Shown in pieces: positions 12,653-22,285 of a stretch of 64,000 nucleotides of DNA; position 1 is the first letter of the stretch, and each line of letters starts with the position of its first letter. The position numbers were made by a program, and so were the translations under genes. Below the pieces are notes generated by a model. That model searched no databases. It was given only the letters and a program-made list of their open reading frames with translations, and had not been told where the DNA came from. The DNA is taken from NCBI GenBank assembly GCA_023213395.1, contig CM041465.1:108817741-108881740 (forward strand). Reading direction: 5' to 3'. The DNA is from Cycas panzhihuaensis. Lineage: Eukaryota > Cycadophyta.

Positions 12653-12765
12653 GCATCGCGCCAAACTCTGCGGTACTGCGGAGTTTGGCCCGGGTCTCAT
12701 GATGATCAGGGCCCTGCGGCAAAGATCGCGGCACCCTGATCTTTGCTGCGGTGCGAATGGTACCC
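12653..12765. repeat. pair of GC-rich palindromes near the antisense gene 5' end
   Basis: There are two dyads. The first is CCAAACTCTGCGGTA and its near-complement. The second is GCAAAGATCGCGGCACC followed by TGATCTTTGC. Both are built on the same half-site as the U3 palindrome of the LTRs (14962-15028), and the flanks GCATCGC and GCGGTGCGA match as well. They lie in the 5' part of the PMD gene, probably in its leader or first intron. Confidence 0.7.
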
Positions 12766-12975
12766 CCCAAAAATTAAAATGGGGGTTTTCTTCCCAAAAA
12801 AAGTGAACGGAACCCCCTAAAAGTGGGAGGCCGTTTCGAACTCTGAGAGGCCATTTTTTGCTCATATAGGTTCTAAAAATCTACACAAAATACATAAAAA
12901 GCAATGAAACTAAAATCATGAGATGGGTTAGGTTTTATAGGATCCACTCACTGGATCTGGCCTAGTTGTCGTCAT

Positions 12976-13660
12976 CTCGCTCCTATGGTCCCGACGGCTA
13001 TCTCCTTGCTCTGATCCAATAATCTGATCTCCCTCTGCGTGCCTCTGAAGTTCGGTGGCACTCCACTGCGTAAGGGAATGGCTCTAAAATTCTCTCGAGA
13101 GGTGGTGAAAATGAATCTGTTTTTTGTCGAGTTTCCTTATATAGGCGGGGGCCTCGATGGACACTGTCTCCATTCCCACTCTTGTGATAGCCCTTTGGAT
13201 CGTCTCGTACCCTTCGATCACCTTTGCCTTCTGGCCCTGTCTCTCATTGTGATACCATAGCCTTTGTTTCGCTCTTTCTTGCAGATGCATTTATGGCACC
13301 ACCGCGATGCATTTTCATGAGCCCTTTCATCTCGTTTTACGTGCCACTCTCGTGCATGCTCGCGTTTATACTCGTTTGGCTCATTTTGCCATCCTGGACC
13401 CATTTTCGTAGCTTGTTCCAGCCCCTAGGGCCTCGGAGGAATCTTGGATTCGGGGCATGTTTTACTTTCTTAAGTAACCTTTAGTACCCCAGGGCGCCCT
13501 TTTTCTTCCCACTCTCAGGCAGTGGTCAGATGACCTACTCTTACCCTTGGATAACCTCATTGCCAGGTCCTCCTACCCTTCATAGCCATTCATTTCTTGC
13601 CTTACGAGACTCCTTTTGCTTCAACTCTCGTATTGCTACGTATTTCACTACTAAGACTTT
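12976..13660. promoter_or_regulatory. A1 candidate promoter region of the antisense gene
   Basis: A minus-strand TATA box (TATATAA at 13143-13137, in the context GCCTATATAAGG) lies about 165 bp upstream of the candidate ATG. The same arrangement is intact in A2 (35957-35951) and degraded in C2 (near 57835-57845). The region between TATA and the second RNase H is otherwise without convincing coding. Patches at about 13290-13325 and 13430-13460 differ abruptly from A2. Confidence 0.55.
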
Positions 13661-14060
13661 TTCGTTCTATTATCTATGTCTCTCTATATTTTCTGGAGTA
13701 AGCGGAAGGCTGCGGTATACAGACCTTCACGCTATATGGATTCTTTGCAGCCCCTCCGGACATGACATCCTACACTCTAGGGTCTTCCTCCTAGAGGCTA
13801 CCAATAACGAAGCTGAGTACACAATTGTTATTGAGGCCCTCACTAATGCACTCCGTTTCCATCACGGACTTATCATTTTGCTTTACGACTCTTAGGTTAT
13901 GGTGTCCCATCTCACTCAGGTTTATCAGGTGCTATGCCCCCACTTGAGAGCCCTCACTTCAACTGCCAGATCTCTTTTGGCTTGTTTTTAGTCTATTAAC
14001 ATTCAACACATTCCTCGGACCCTCAATGCTAAGGTAAATAGTCTCGTTCACCTCATCCTT
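13661..14060 (+). pseudogene. A1 second RNase H domain, first catalytic Asp lost
   Basis: The reading ATNNEAEYTIVIEALTNAL at about 13798-13850, then LLYDS and HLTQVYQV, is a type I RNase H resembling the additional 'archaeal-like' RNase H of Tat elements. The N-terminal strand with F-T-D-G, present in C2 (58384-58395) and A2, is replaced here by unrelated bases at 13690-13730. The Glu and the middle Asp remain; a TAG stop follows the middle Asp. Not functional. Confidence 0.75.
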
Positions 14061-14501
14061 GAGTGTCGCCTCCCTCTTCTTGCTAACCGCCCTTAAGACT
14101 TGTCTGCTTGCTCTGTCACCCAAGTTCTAGGCCATCATACGCATCATCTTGCGATTCGTTCGCACCTCCAAAAGCTAGCCATTAATGAGGTTAAACTATG
14201 GCGACTACTAGTATGCTCACTTATTTCTTCTGCTTGATCATGCACATCTCTTCCATCTCTTTATGATGGGGGCAACCCCCTCATGATTCTTATCTTCCAG
14301 TCGATTCCCGAGTGGCATATAGGTAGCCCCTATGTCATCTCTACCTCTAGCCTCATATCTACGCGTTCTACCATGACACTCGATAGCACCCTTAATGCCT
14401 ATTATGATCATGATTTATACATATACATACACATGTGCTACTGACAGTTGTGTTGCCAGCATTTGCCATCACACCATGCTTTCAAGCGGTAAGGCTGTGC
14501 T
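14061..14501. other. A1 tail between second RNase H and polypurine tract
   Basis: A conserved 3' stretch, equivalent to 58746-59197 in C2. Decayed coding may continue (LILECRLPLLA-like, then an HLQKLAINEVKLW-like reading), but no frame stays open and I do not recognise a domain. Confidence 0.5.
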
Positions 14502-14514
14502 ACTAAGAGGGCAG
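14502..14514 (+). promoter_or_regulatory. A1 polypurine tract
   Basis: CTAAGAGGGCAG directly abuts the TGTTTCCC start of the 3' LTR. The C2 equivalent (59200-59210) is the purer AAGGGGGCAG. This is the plus-strand DNA synthesis primer site in LTR retrotransposons. Confidence 0.7.
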
Positions 14515-17262
14515 TGTTTCCCAACTACCGGGAATAGATATGGAGAGGTCAACTCAGGTAGGTGCAAGTATATTTCTCACCTTGTTTTTACTTTTTGTGA
14601 GGAGTACTTGCCTATATTCTACATGTTTTCATAGATGATTTGCACCATCTACACCTCTTTAGCCTATGGAGACTATAGCAGGGGCACACTTCCAATAAGT
14701 GTGGCACCCCGGTGGCCACATCGCCTCTCACAATCTTCCCTACTCTACTTAAGGCTTATTCAACTCATGAAATGATTATTTACTGTGTTGATTTATCACC
14801 ACTTAGTCTAGTCATAATGTCCACGAGCCCCTTGATTATTTTTTTGTGGTTCTTGGTCCTCTGTTTGCCCCTAGGCAAGTGGGCCCATCCCCTGTCAGCC
14901 TCCTAGTACCCTGGCCCATAGCCCCTGCTGGTTGTTTGGTCCAATTTGGTCTTCTGGCCTAGCACCACGGCAGATTTCACGGTACCCCAAAGCTTACCGC
15001 AGTACCATGAAGTTCACTGCAGTGCGACTATTTTAAATTATTATTTTTAACCTGTCATGGCAATTCTTGCATTTATTACAGAATTGCCACGTGTTCTTCG
15101 ACCCACCTTAGTGCCAGTCGAGCCCTAATCTCTTGATTAGGGTTGGGGCTAAGTATTTAAGCTCTTCTCAAGTCATTTTAGGATATTTTGGCTCTCGTTT
15201 GGAGGAATACTAAGGAATTTTGCAATACTCTCTGCTCTGCTCTTCTGCTCTACTACACTTTCAGGACCTGTAACTTCTTCTCTGTGCCTAGCCCTCCTTA
15301 GGCCTCATAGTGACATCCTCACAGCCTATTGCACACCTCATAGGGGGCATTCTTGAGGAGTTTTTAGGGTCTATTCATCCAGGCAAGCACCAAGTTGTTC
15401 TAGAAGTAGGATTTCCCTCAGTAGCCTCAGTAGGGGCCCTATACCTGTTGCATCTCACCCTTCTCCATAGGTTTTCAGCCTCCTCTCAATAAGCTCTTAC
15501 AGAAGCAAACACCTCCTTATTTCCTCTTGAGGTAATTATTGGTTTGGAGTCCTTTTCATGCCCTGTTCATGCCCAGCATTGTGCATGTTTATCACTAGTT
15601 TCTTTCTCTTTATTTCAAGAGTTTATTTCTTGGTTTCTCTTAGTTATTTCTCTGCTGCTTGAGGCCCTCCTCCTACGCTTCACACCTAGGACAGTGGCAC
15701 AAGAGGATTCTATAGGGTTTGGGATAAAGTTGGTTGGATTCTGTACCACCCTTGTGGTCCCCAAGAGGCCTCCGCCCTCCAAACCCTCCTCTTTTGCCCC
15801 TGTGTTGTCCCTGGGGTGGACAAAGGATTAGGGGACCGTATCCAAGTGCTGAAACTAGTGTTTGCACCTATTGCAATACTGTTTTGTAGGCCCATCTCTC
15901 TCATCCAGGCAACGCATAAGCCCTGGAGGCCCCTTCTAGCTCAACTTCTCTTTCAATAGCCTGGTTTGTTCCCTATAGCACTCTAGTCCATTGAGGAATT
16001 CCTTGAGCTCCTTTTGCACTTTTGTTACCCATGTTTATAGCCATATTTTATAGCCATACCCTCGCAGCCATGTGGCTCCTTGAAGGAGGGTAGGGTTGCC
16101 CTTTGCGGGAGGTGGGTCACTTCGAGGCTCACCTATTTACATATCTTATACTTATGTATTTTAGACTATAGTCTATTGCTGTAAACTTGTAATTAATGAG
16201 TACTAATGTATATGTATAGAGGTCTAGTTTTTCGGCTTATGCGTATATAGGTTTTGGCACTCTTCTTTGCACTGTTAGCCTCCTTTCTCTGGGAGCAAAT
16301 CTTTGCATTTATCTGCAGGTAAAAGGAGGATGCGAGGAACTTCTCCCCCATTCTTTCTCTAGGGTAAGTGAATCTATTTGCATCTTGTCATAGCATTCTG
16401 TTTTCCGGCATCGCTTTCCTTTTCATTTCTGGCATTTTAGTGTTACTTTCCGAGGAAGGTAAGGAAGCCCCATGCTTCACCCTATCGTGACCCTCCGTCA
16501 TTTGCTTCATGGAGCGATTTGGAGCATCTCGTGGGCGCATCGCCGCTTTGACCACACCTTCATCCTAGGTATTGTTTTGCTCTTTTCCTTTTGAAAATGT
16601 TGCATGGTAGTAATTAGATAATATAAAAAAGGGGAAATCAACTCTTTTTTTTGTTTGCAGTTTGTATGTTGTGTTTCGCATACCATACCTATTTAGGGAA
16701 AGGACTCTTAGGAAGTTTCCCCGTAGCCTTTTCCCTTAGCTTGTAAACCTTATCCTCGCCCCTTTGGCTTATTATATTGGATTTGGTTTGCTTGCACACA
16801 CCTTAGCACCCTCACTTTCTTCGGTTGCACCCTTGGGGGGGACCTTGGGTCGATTGATCACTTCTACTCCCTTCTTCTCCCCTCGGTTCTATTTGCTTGG
16901 TCAAATAACGTAGGATGTCTTAACTGTAGGCTATTCACCTACCTTGCTCCTACTTATTTCCCTCTGCCATAGGGAAACCTTCGAGGATTCTCTTTCTCCC
17001 CTTCCAGCCATCCAAGGGTGGGAGGACTGTCCTCCTAGATCTATCCAGGCTACCTTTTTGCCTTCCCTCTTCCTAGCTGAAGTGGGGAACCACCTTTAGG
17101 TAGTTGGGTATCATCCGTAGGTTCCAAACTCGCACTCTGGTACACGGGGCACCCTGCGTGGTACTTGCCTTGCTTGTAGATTTCTATCCACACCCGATAC
17201 TTTTATCAATCATCCTTGCTATTCCTACTTAGCTAGGTGGTTATCCTGTAGACATGCATCCA
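14515..17262 (+). mobile_element. A1 3' LTR (2748 bp)
   Basis: It starts TGTTTCCC after the polypurine tract and ends GCATCCA, the same termini as the C2 LTRs, and matches them along its length. The U3 control block at 14962-15160 contains the GGTACC palindrome (14962-15028), the TGGCAATTCT/AGAATTGCCA inverted repeat, a CACGTG box (15088-15093), the CCCTAATC/GATTAGGG inverted repeat and a TATTTAA box (15154-15160). It abuts a scrap of another LTR at 17263. Small plus- and minus-strand frames within it are not genes. Confidence 0.88.
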
Positions 17263-17521
17263 GAAGGTAAGGAAGCCCCCCTACCCTCATTTGCCAGCAT
17301 CACCACATCACGCCGCCTGCATTCGAGGATACTAAGAGGAAAGCAAACATGACAAAGGGAAAGTGCTTTTCCAACTGCATGGCTCTCTATGTACATCGCA
17401 TACTCTCTTTTTGCTACTTGGTCTCTTGCTTAAGTTTGTTGACCTACATGCATAACACATAAAGAGAAAAGAGGAAACAAGAACTTGCATACATCACTTG
17501 CACGTACTTAATTTTCTTCTT
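17263..17521 (+). mobile_element. internal scrap of an older LTR
   Basis: It begins GAAGGTAAGGAAGCCCC, a motif found inside all the long LTRs (for example 16452-16471), and ends with a stretch loosely alignable to 19610-19695 of the D1 LTR. It is flanked by the A1 LTR end and the D1 LTR start, with neither of its own ends present. It is probably the target into which A and D inserted. Duplicated at 40074-40331. Confidence 0.6.
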
Positions 17522-20217
17522 TGTTTCCGGCTACGAGAATAGAGTTGAGACAAGTTGACTCAGGTAAGCACAAGTATATACTTCTCACTTTTATCCTCGC
17601 TTTCGCTTGGTAGAAGTTGTTTAGAGTATCATTTGATGCATGTTTGCTTGCCATTTGTGTGATTTCATTGCCTTCTCTGCTTGATCACATTGTTTGTGCC
17701 TAACGCACACTATTTAGCCTATGATGACCTACCATGGGGCACTCCTCAGCGAGTCATGCACCCGATATGGCACTCAGCCACGTGTAACACCTTCACAACT
17801 CCTCAAACATTATTGTTGGTTGTGATCTGCTCACATCAACACTCCTGTCACCACTTTGAGCCCCCTTCTACGTGTTATAGGACCTCTCTGAGACTTGTTT
17901 CTCTGTTTCAGCCACTTGCCAGCCACCTGAGCATCAACTCCTAGCCTGTAAGGCCTCTGCACGCCTCTCTGTTTGGCTCTAGGCCTTGGTTTTATCTTTA
18001 TTTTGGCTTTTAGTCTTGCATCGCTGCAAACTAAGCGGTACCGCGAAGTTTGTTGCGGTGTGACTGTCTAAATTTATTTTTTTAATCCGCCATGGCAATT
18101 CTTGCTCTTTTCATGGAATTGCCACATGGTGCCTTTCATTACTCACCCCTACCATAACCCTAATCACTCATTTAGGGTTAGGATGAGTATAAAACCTAAA
18201 AACGAATTCATTTTGCTTCTTCTTCACTCATTTTTGCTCTCTACTCCTCCTTACGTTCTACAATTTCCTCCAGATCTGCTCCTCTGCTCTGGCTCCTCTT
18301 CCACAAGTGCATCTACTGCATCTCAGGCCCTATTGTAGAGGCTCCAAGCTTCCCTTTGTAGGTCCTATCCGTGGAAGGAGAATACTCTTAGCGCGCCGGG
18401 AAGCAAGCTTCAGGAACTAAGAGCGACATCCATGTTTTGCCTCCTCTTCAGCCCAGGTCTGAAACGCCATCTTGACACAAGTTTTTCCTCTGGTTTTTAG
18501 CAGAAGAAGACTCTCCTCTCTTGCCCTACAAGTACCCTTTAAACATCCCTTAGGTTTTCCTATGATTTCTTTCTTTTATGAGAAGTTCTTTGGTCAATTT
18601 GCTCCTCTCTTTTCACTCTGAAGGAGCTTGTCTCTTTGCTTCTTGTCCTGCGCTATTTTTCCTCTCTTTTCCCGCAAGCCTACTCTAGGGTGGCTGCATA
18701 AGAGGGTTGCATAAGGTTGGGCAAAGGGAGAAAGGCAGGATCTGTCCCCTTGTTGGCCTTCTCCCAAAGGGTTTACCCTTCCCTTCCTTCCTCTTCCGCT
18801 ACGTGCCTCCTTTTGGAGTTGGGTTAGGGATAACGAGAGGCTTATCTCAGTTCTGAAATTAGCATTGGAAGCACTCACGATGCTGGTTTCAGACCTGCAC
18901 CCTCAGGTTTTGGGCATCCCATAAGCCCCAAAACCCATTACGGTTCAATTTTGATCTTCGGCTTATCTCGGTGTGACGATTTGTTATCCGTAGCACCTCC
19001 TCCCTTGGGTCTACCCATGCACCATCCCGTTGGTTTATTATCTCTTCTACTTGCTGTCTAGAACAACCATCATACTCTTGTCTTTTCCCATTGAGTCTAC
19101 GTGGAGGTATTTGCAGGTAGGTTGGCCATTTCGAGGCTAACCTTCCTATCTTAGTTATTGCTTGGCACTGCCTAGATCTGACATTTATTCGGTGGTTTTT
19201 AGAGCAGAGTGCATTACTTTTTAGCTTGATTTATTAGCCATATTTTACATTTATATACATATTAGACGTACTTGGCAGCCCCCTTCTCTGGAAGGGAGAA
19301 ACCTTTTCTTATTATTGACAGGTTCGCGGCAGCAAAAGCACAGAAGAGGTGGACTTATTTGATAGGTAAGCCCTTCGCTAGTGGTGCTTTCAGTTTCTTC
19401 CTTATCTCCTTTTTTCGCTATTTTACTTTCACATATCAGGGAAGGTAAGGTAGCCCCTCATCCATTCTGGCAGCCATTGCCAACTAGCCCCACACCCACG
19501 CAGCAAGTTCGAGTGGACAAGTGAGAAAGGAGTAGAAGGGTGCTACGTTTCAGCCACACTTCATTCCCAGGTACGCCTCCTCATTTTCTTTTCTCTTTTT
19601 TGTGCTTTTGACATTTATTTGCAAACTTTACATGCTAAGTCACATAAGAAACGAAAGGGAAATAAATACATCTCTTGCATTCATAAGCTCTTTTCTTCTC
19701 ATAATCGTTTAGTTCGTATGTAGATAGGACTTAGGCATGAACTGCGTACTCTTTAAGCCCCATCTCATCCATACGTAAGATGATTTTCCCCTTAGTCTTG
19801 TCTTTGATACTTTGTGCACTCTTGCTTGACATACTACATAACAACCTAATCCTAGTCTACATCCCTCTCCTACTTCAGCTAGGTTATCACATATCATACA
19901 CACCTACTTGCACGCTACCTTCTCCCTCCTGTGATAAGATGCAACCTTCTAGAGTCCCCTCTCCTCTTCCCAGCCATCCAAGGGGTAGGTGGGCCTCCTC
20001 CTTTGGGGTAACCCAAGGCCTTGCCTTGTGTCCTCTTTCCAAAGATTACCCTAAGGTAATTGGGCACCATTCATGGGTCCCAAACTCATGCTCTGGCACA
20101 CGGACACCTTGCATGGTGTTCTTTCTTGCCATTAGGATCCCATCCATAACCCGACCACTACCATCGATAGTCTATTTCCTTCTAAGCATAGAAGACCATC
20201 CCATAGATGCGAACCCA
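17522..20217 (+). mobile_element. D1 5' LTR (2696 bp), divergent subfamily
   Basis: It begins TGTTTCCGG and ends GCGAACCCA, followed after one base by the primer-binding site. The order of motifs matches the C LTRs but the sequence is strongly diverged, so D is a separate subfamily. The U3 block at 18018-18194 holds the two-arm palindrome around GGTACC, the ATGGCAATTC/GAATTGCCA repeat, the AACCCTAA/TTAGGGTT repeat and a canonical TATAAAA (18188-18194). Confidence 0.85.
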
Positions 20218-20218
20218 C

Positions 20219-20237
20219 TGGCGACCATATTGGGGAC
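20219..20237 (+). promoter_or_regulatory. D1 primer-binding site
   Basis: TGGCGACCATATTGGGGAC lies one base after the LTR end, the position where a host tRNA 3' end anneals to start minus-strand synthesis. Similar sites follow the other 5' LTRs at 25055, 43029 and 47826. The primer tRNA is not certain from sequence alone. Confidence 0.75.
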
Positions 20238-20476
20238 TTGCTAGTAGGGGAGCTAGTCTTGCTTCTCTTTCTGTTGGTGCTATTGCTTTCTCATAATCTT
20301 CCTTATTTTCCCTTTCCATTGGGTTGCCCCCAATGCGTACTTCATACCCCCTTTCCTTTTAACAACTTTGGAAAAGGCATTATATGCGATGTTTCTCATG
20401 TCATTCACGAGGTTTGCTATCTTTGTTAGAAGACCCTTCGTATCACCTACTTCCATCGTTGGATTCTGATTCGACA

Positions 20477-22285
20477 ATGGAGGGCTATCCTTCTGACTGG
20501 GCATATCATGCCTTCGCTTCGAGAACTCATGAGTTCCCCATGTTATTCCCAGGGTCTACCCAAGATGGTAGCGACCCTATTTACTATCCGGATGATCAAC
20601 ATCACCCGCTTGATGCCCATCCCTCTACCCACGTAGTAGAGGATTCGTCTCCTCATGAGACTCGCCAGCTAGGGGGTGATTCTTATGAGGAGCACCCTGA
20701 GGGGTCTAATTCATTTAAGGTCTCGTCTACCTCCTACGATCATGTAGTCACCCCTCCTGCCGATGTGGTTGAAGCTCTCAATGAGTGCTTCTGAGCTACT
20801 CGTCTTCAAACATGTCCTAGGTGGTTTGAAGATGTTTTGCATTGTGGGGCGCCTTCCTCATCCACATCCATTCCACCATCTTCATTCATACCTACTCCAC
20901 CTACAACTAGTAATCCTTTCGTATCTTCACACCAATCTCGGCTACTTTCCATGTATCCCTTAGGAACAACCACTACACCTCCTACCTCCCACCATGATCC
21001 CAATACTTTGGGACCTCCTCATGGCATATCTTTCTCCTAGCTAGGAGTTAGCTTCCCTTTTCCCAACCAAGCCAACATGCCACCTCCTAATGTGACACAC
21101 GCATTTCCTAGTAGGCTTAGAGGTCCTACTAGCACCCCTTTCATTAGTCATGTGGGGCTTGCCCTTAAATACACTCAAACGCAACCTAGCGGTCCATCTT
21201 TTTACATACCCGTAGGTTGTACATCTCAACCTTGGTGGTAGGGTAAAGGGAACCCCATTTCACTTTATGGGGTAGACCCTCTTCACCCATATGGGGTCAC
21301 ACCTCCTACAGGTGGCCCATATGGACAAAACCCCATCTCTTATTCTACATTTCCATCATCCTATGCAGTACCTCATGATGTGCCTTTGCAAGGAAATAAG
21401 GTTTCTTTCCAAGGCACTTATCCACAAATCCCTTCTCAGTAAGGGACGTTTCCCCAAAGAGGGATGGGCCTTCCTCCCCCATCCGCTCCTTGTCCAGTTC
21501 CTCTTGCTTCATTCACTGATCCTATGATCCAAGCAAGGGCACGACCCTTCATGGATTATATGTCGACACCACTATTAATTGAGGTGCTAAGGACTAACTT
21601 ACCGCCTCATCCCCCTGAAGTTCCCAAATTCGATGGAACTTTGTCGCAAGACCCAGCCAAACATGTGCATAGTTTCTCTATGGCGTGCATAGATTATTGG
21701 GCCTATGACCACATATTGATGAAGCTATTTCCACAATCGTTCTGGTGGCATACAGTGGTTTTATCACCTCCCTGCCCACTCTATCTTCTCATTCCAGCAA
21801 TTGGTGGACAAATTCATCAACCTCTTTGATGTAGCTCGTCCATTCGAAAGTGGAATGAAATCCCTCTTTTTGCTCAAATAAGGTCATGATGAAATGAATC
21901 GTGACTTTGTACGATGATTCCATGACCTCCTCCATTCCATCAAGGCTACCTTGCTTGAGGAATTGAAGAGGGATCTCTTTGTTAATGCACTTTATCCTGA
22001 AGTCCATGTAGAAGTCCTTAAGATGGGGGAAACCACGTGTGACTCCGCTATTGTGAAGTGCTTAGCGTTAGAGGCTATTGAGATCCAAGCCAGACTCAAG
22101 AGGCCTCTCAAGCCCTCAAAACGTCGTGAGGCACCTCCCTGAACCAAGGAAGTTAGACCTTCACAACCCACTAGGTCTACTTCTCACCCGACTAAGAAGA
22201 CTTTAGACCCCCTAACTTCTACCGTACGCTCATTCAAGCATACGATGAAGGAGCTTAAACTACAAGATCCTTCATCACCAGCTTT
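20477..22285 (+). pseudogene. D1 gag, N-terminal and capsid part, interrupted by C1
   Basis: Gag forms the virus-like particle. The start MEGYPSDWAYHAFA is shared with C gag and is the start I prefer over upstream ATGs. A Pro/Ser/Thr-rich, low-complexity region (about 20830-21450) follows, then the capsid-like part: ARARPFMDY, HPPEVPKFDGT, a damaged KWFY region, LKRDLFVNALYPEVHVEVL and LKPSKRREAPP. Stops occur (TGA near 20791; TAG near 21039) and a frame change near 21740. At 22286 the reading is cut by the C1 LTR. Duplicated, with the same stops, at 43288-45085. Confidence 0.8.

Larger units (their letters stand above)
10637..12975 (-). pseudogene. A1 antisense plant mobile domain (PMD) gene, decayed
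   Basis: Minus-strand translation gives a PMD/aminotransferase-like protein. Near 12440-12280 are GVLQRYGMLK, then FHLPQVGDVTVTLGDIRRIL, the signature N-terminal half. Near 12000-11775 are MDWATLIVANL and CWFFDHFGAVAPAGG, then VHRWHTRLRG. The C-terminal part is Gly/Pro/acidic rich, and an EERLQGVEGKRD-type helix precedes the stop at 10637. A candidate start ATG at 12975 (MTTTRPDP, then a GTGAGT donor) lies 160 bp downstream of a minus-strand TATA box. Several stops, mostly TAG, show decay. PMDs occur both in plant transposons and in host genes; the function here is unknown. A captured host gene is likely. Confidence 0.78.
6085..17262 (+). mobile_element. Element A1: 5'-truncated Tat-like Ty3/gypsy retrotransposon
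   Basis: The parts in order are protease, linker, RT, RNase H, integrase, a minus-strand PMD gene, a second RNase H, a polypurine tract and a 3' LTR. Homology to the complete element at 45086-61979 begins at 6085, just upstream of the protease active site. The 5' LTR, primer site and gag are missing. Part of this element (from 8812) is duplicated as A2 at 31616-40073. All frames are interrupted, so it cannot encode its own proteins. Confidence 0.88.

Noticed and set aside
1-17262. Left reverse LTR and A1 3' LTR as the two ends of one inverted foldback element
   Set aside because: The left LTR is flanked by AT-rich DNA and copia sequence, and A1 is a normal sense-strand element with its own 3' LTR.
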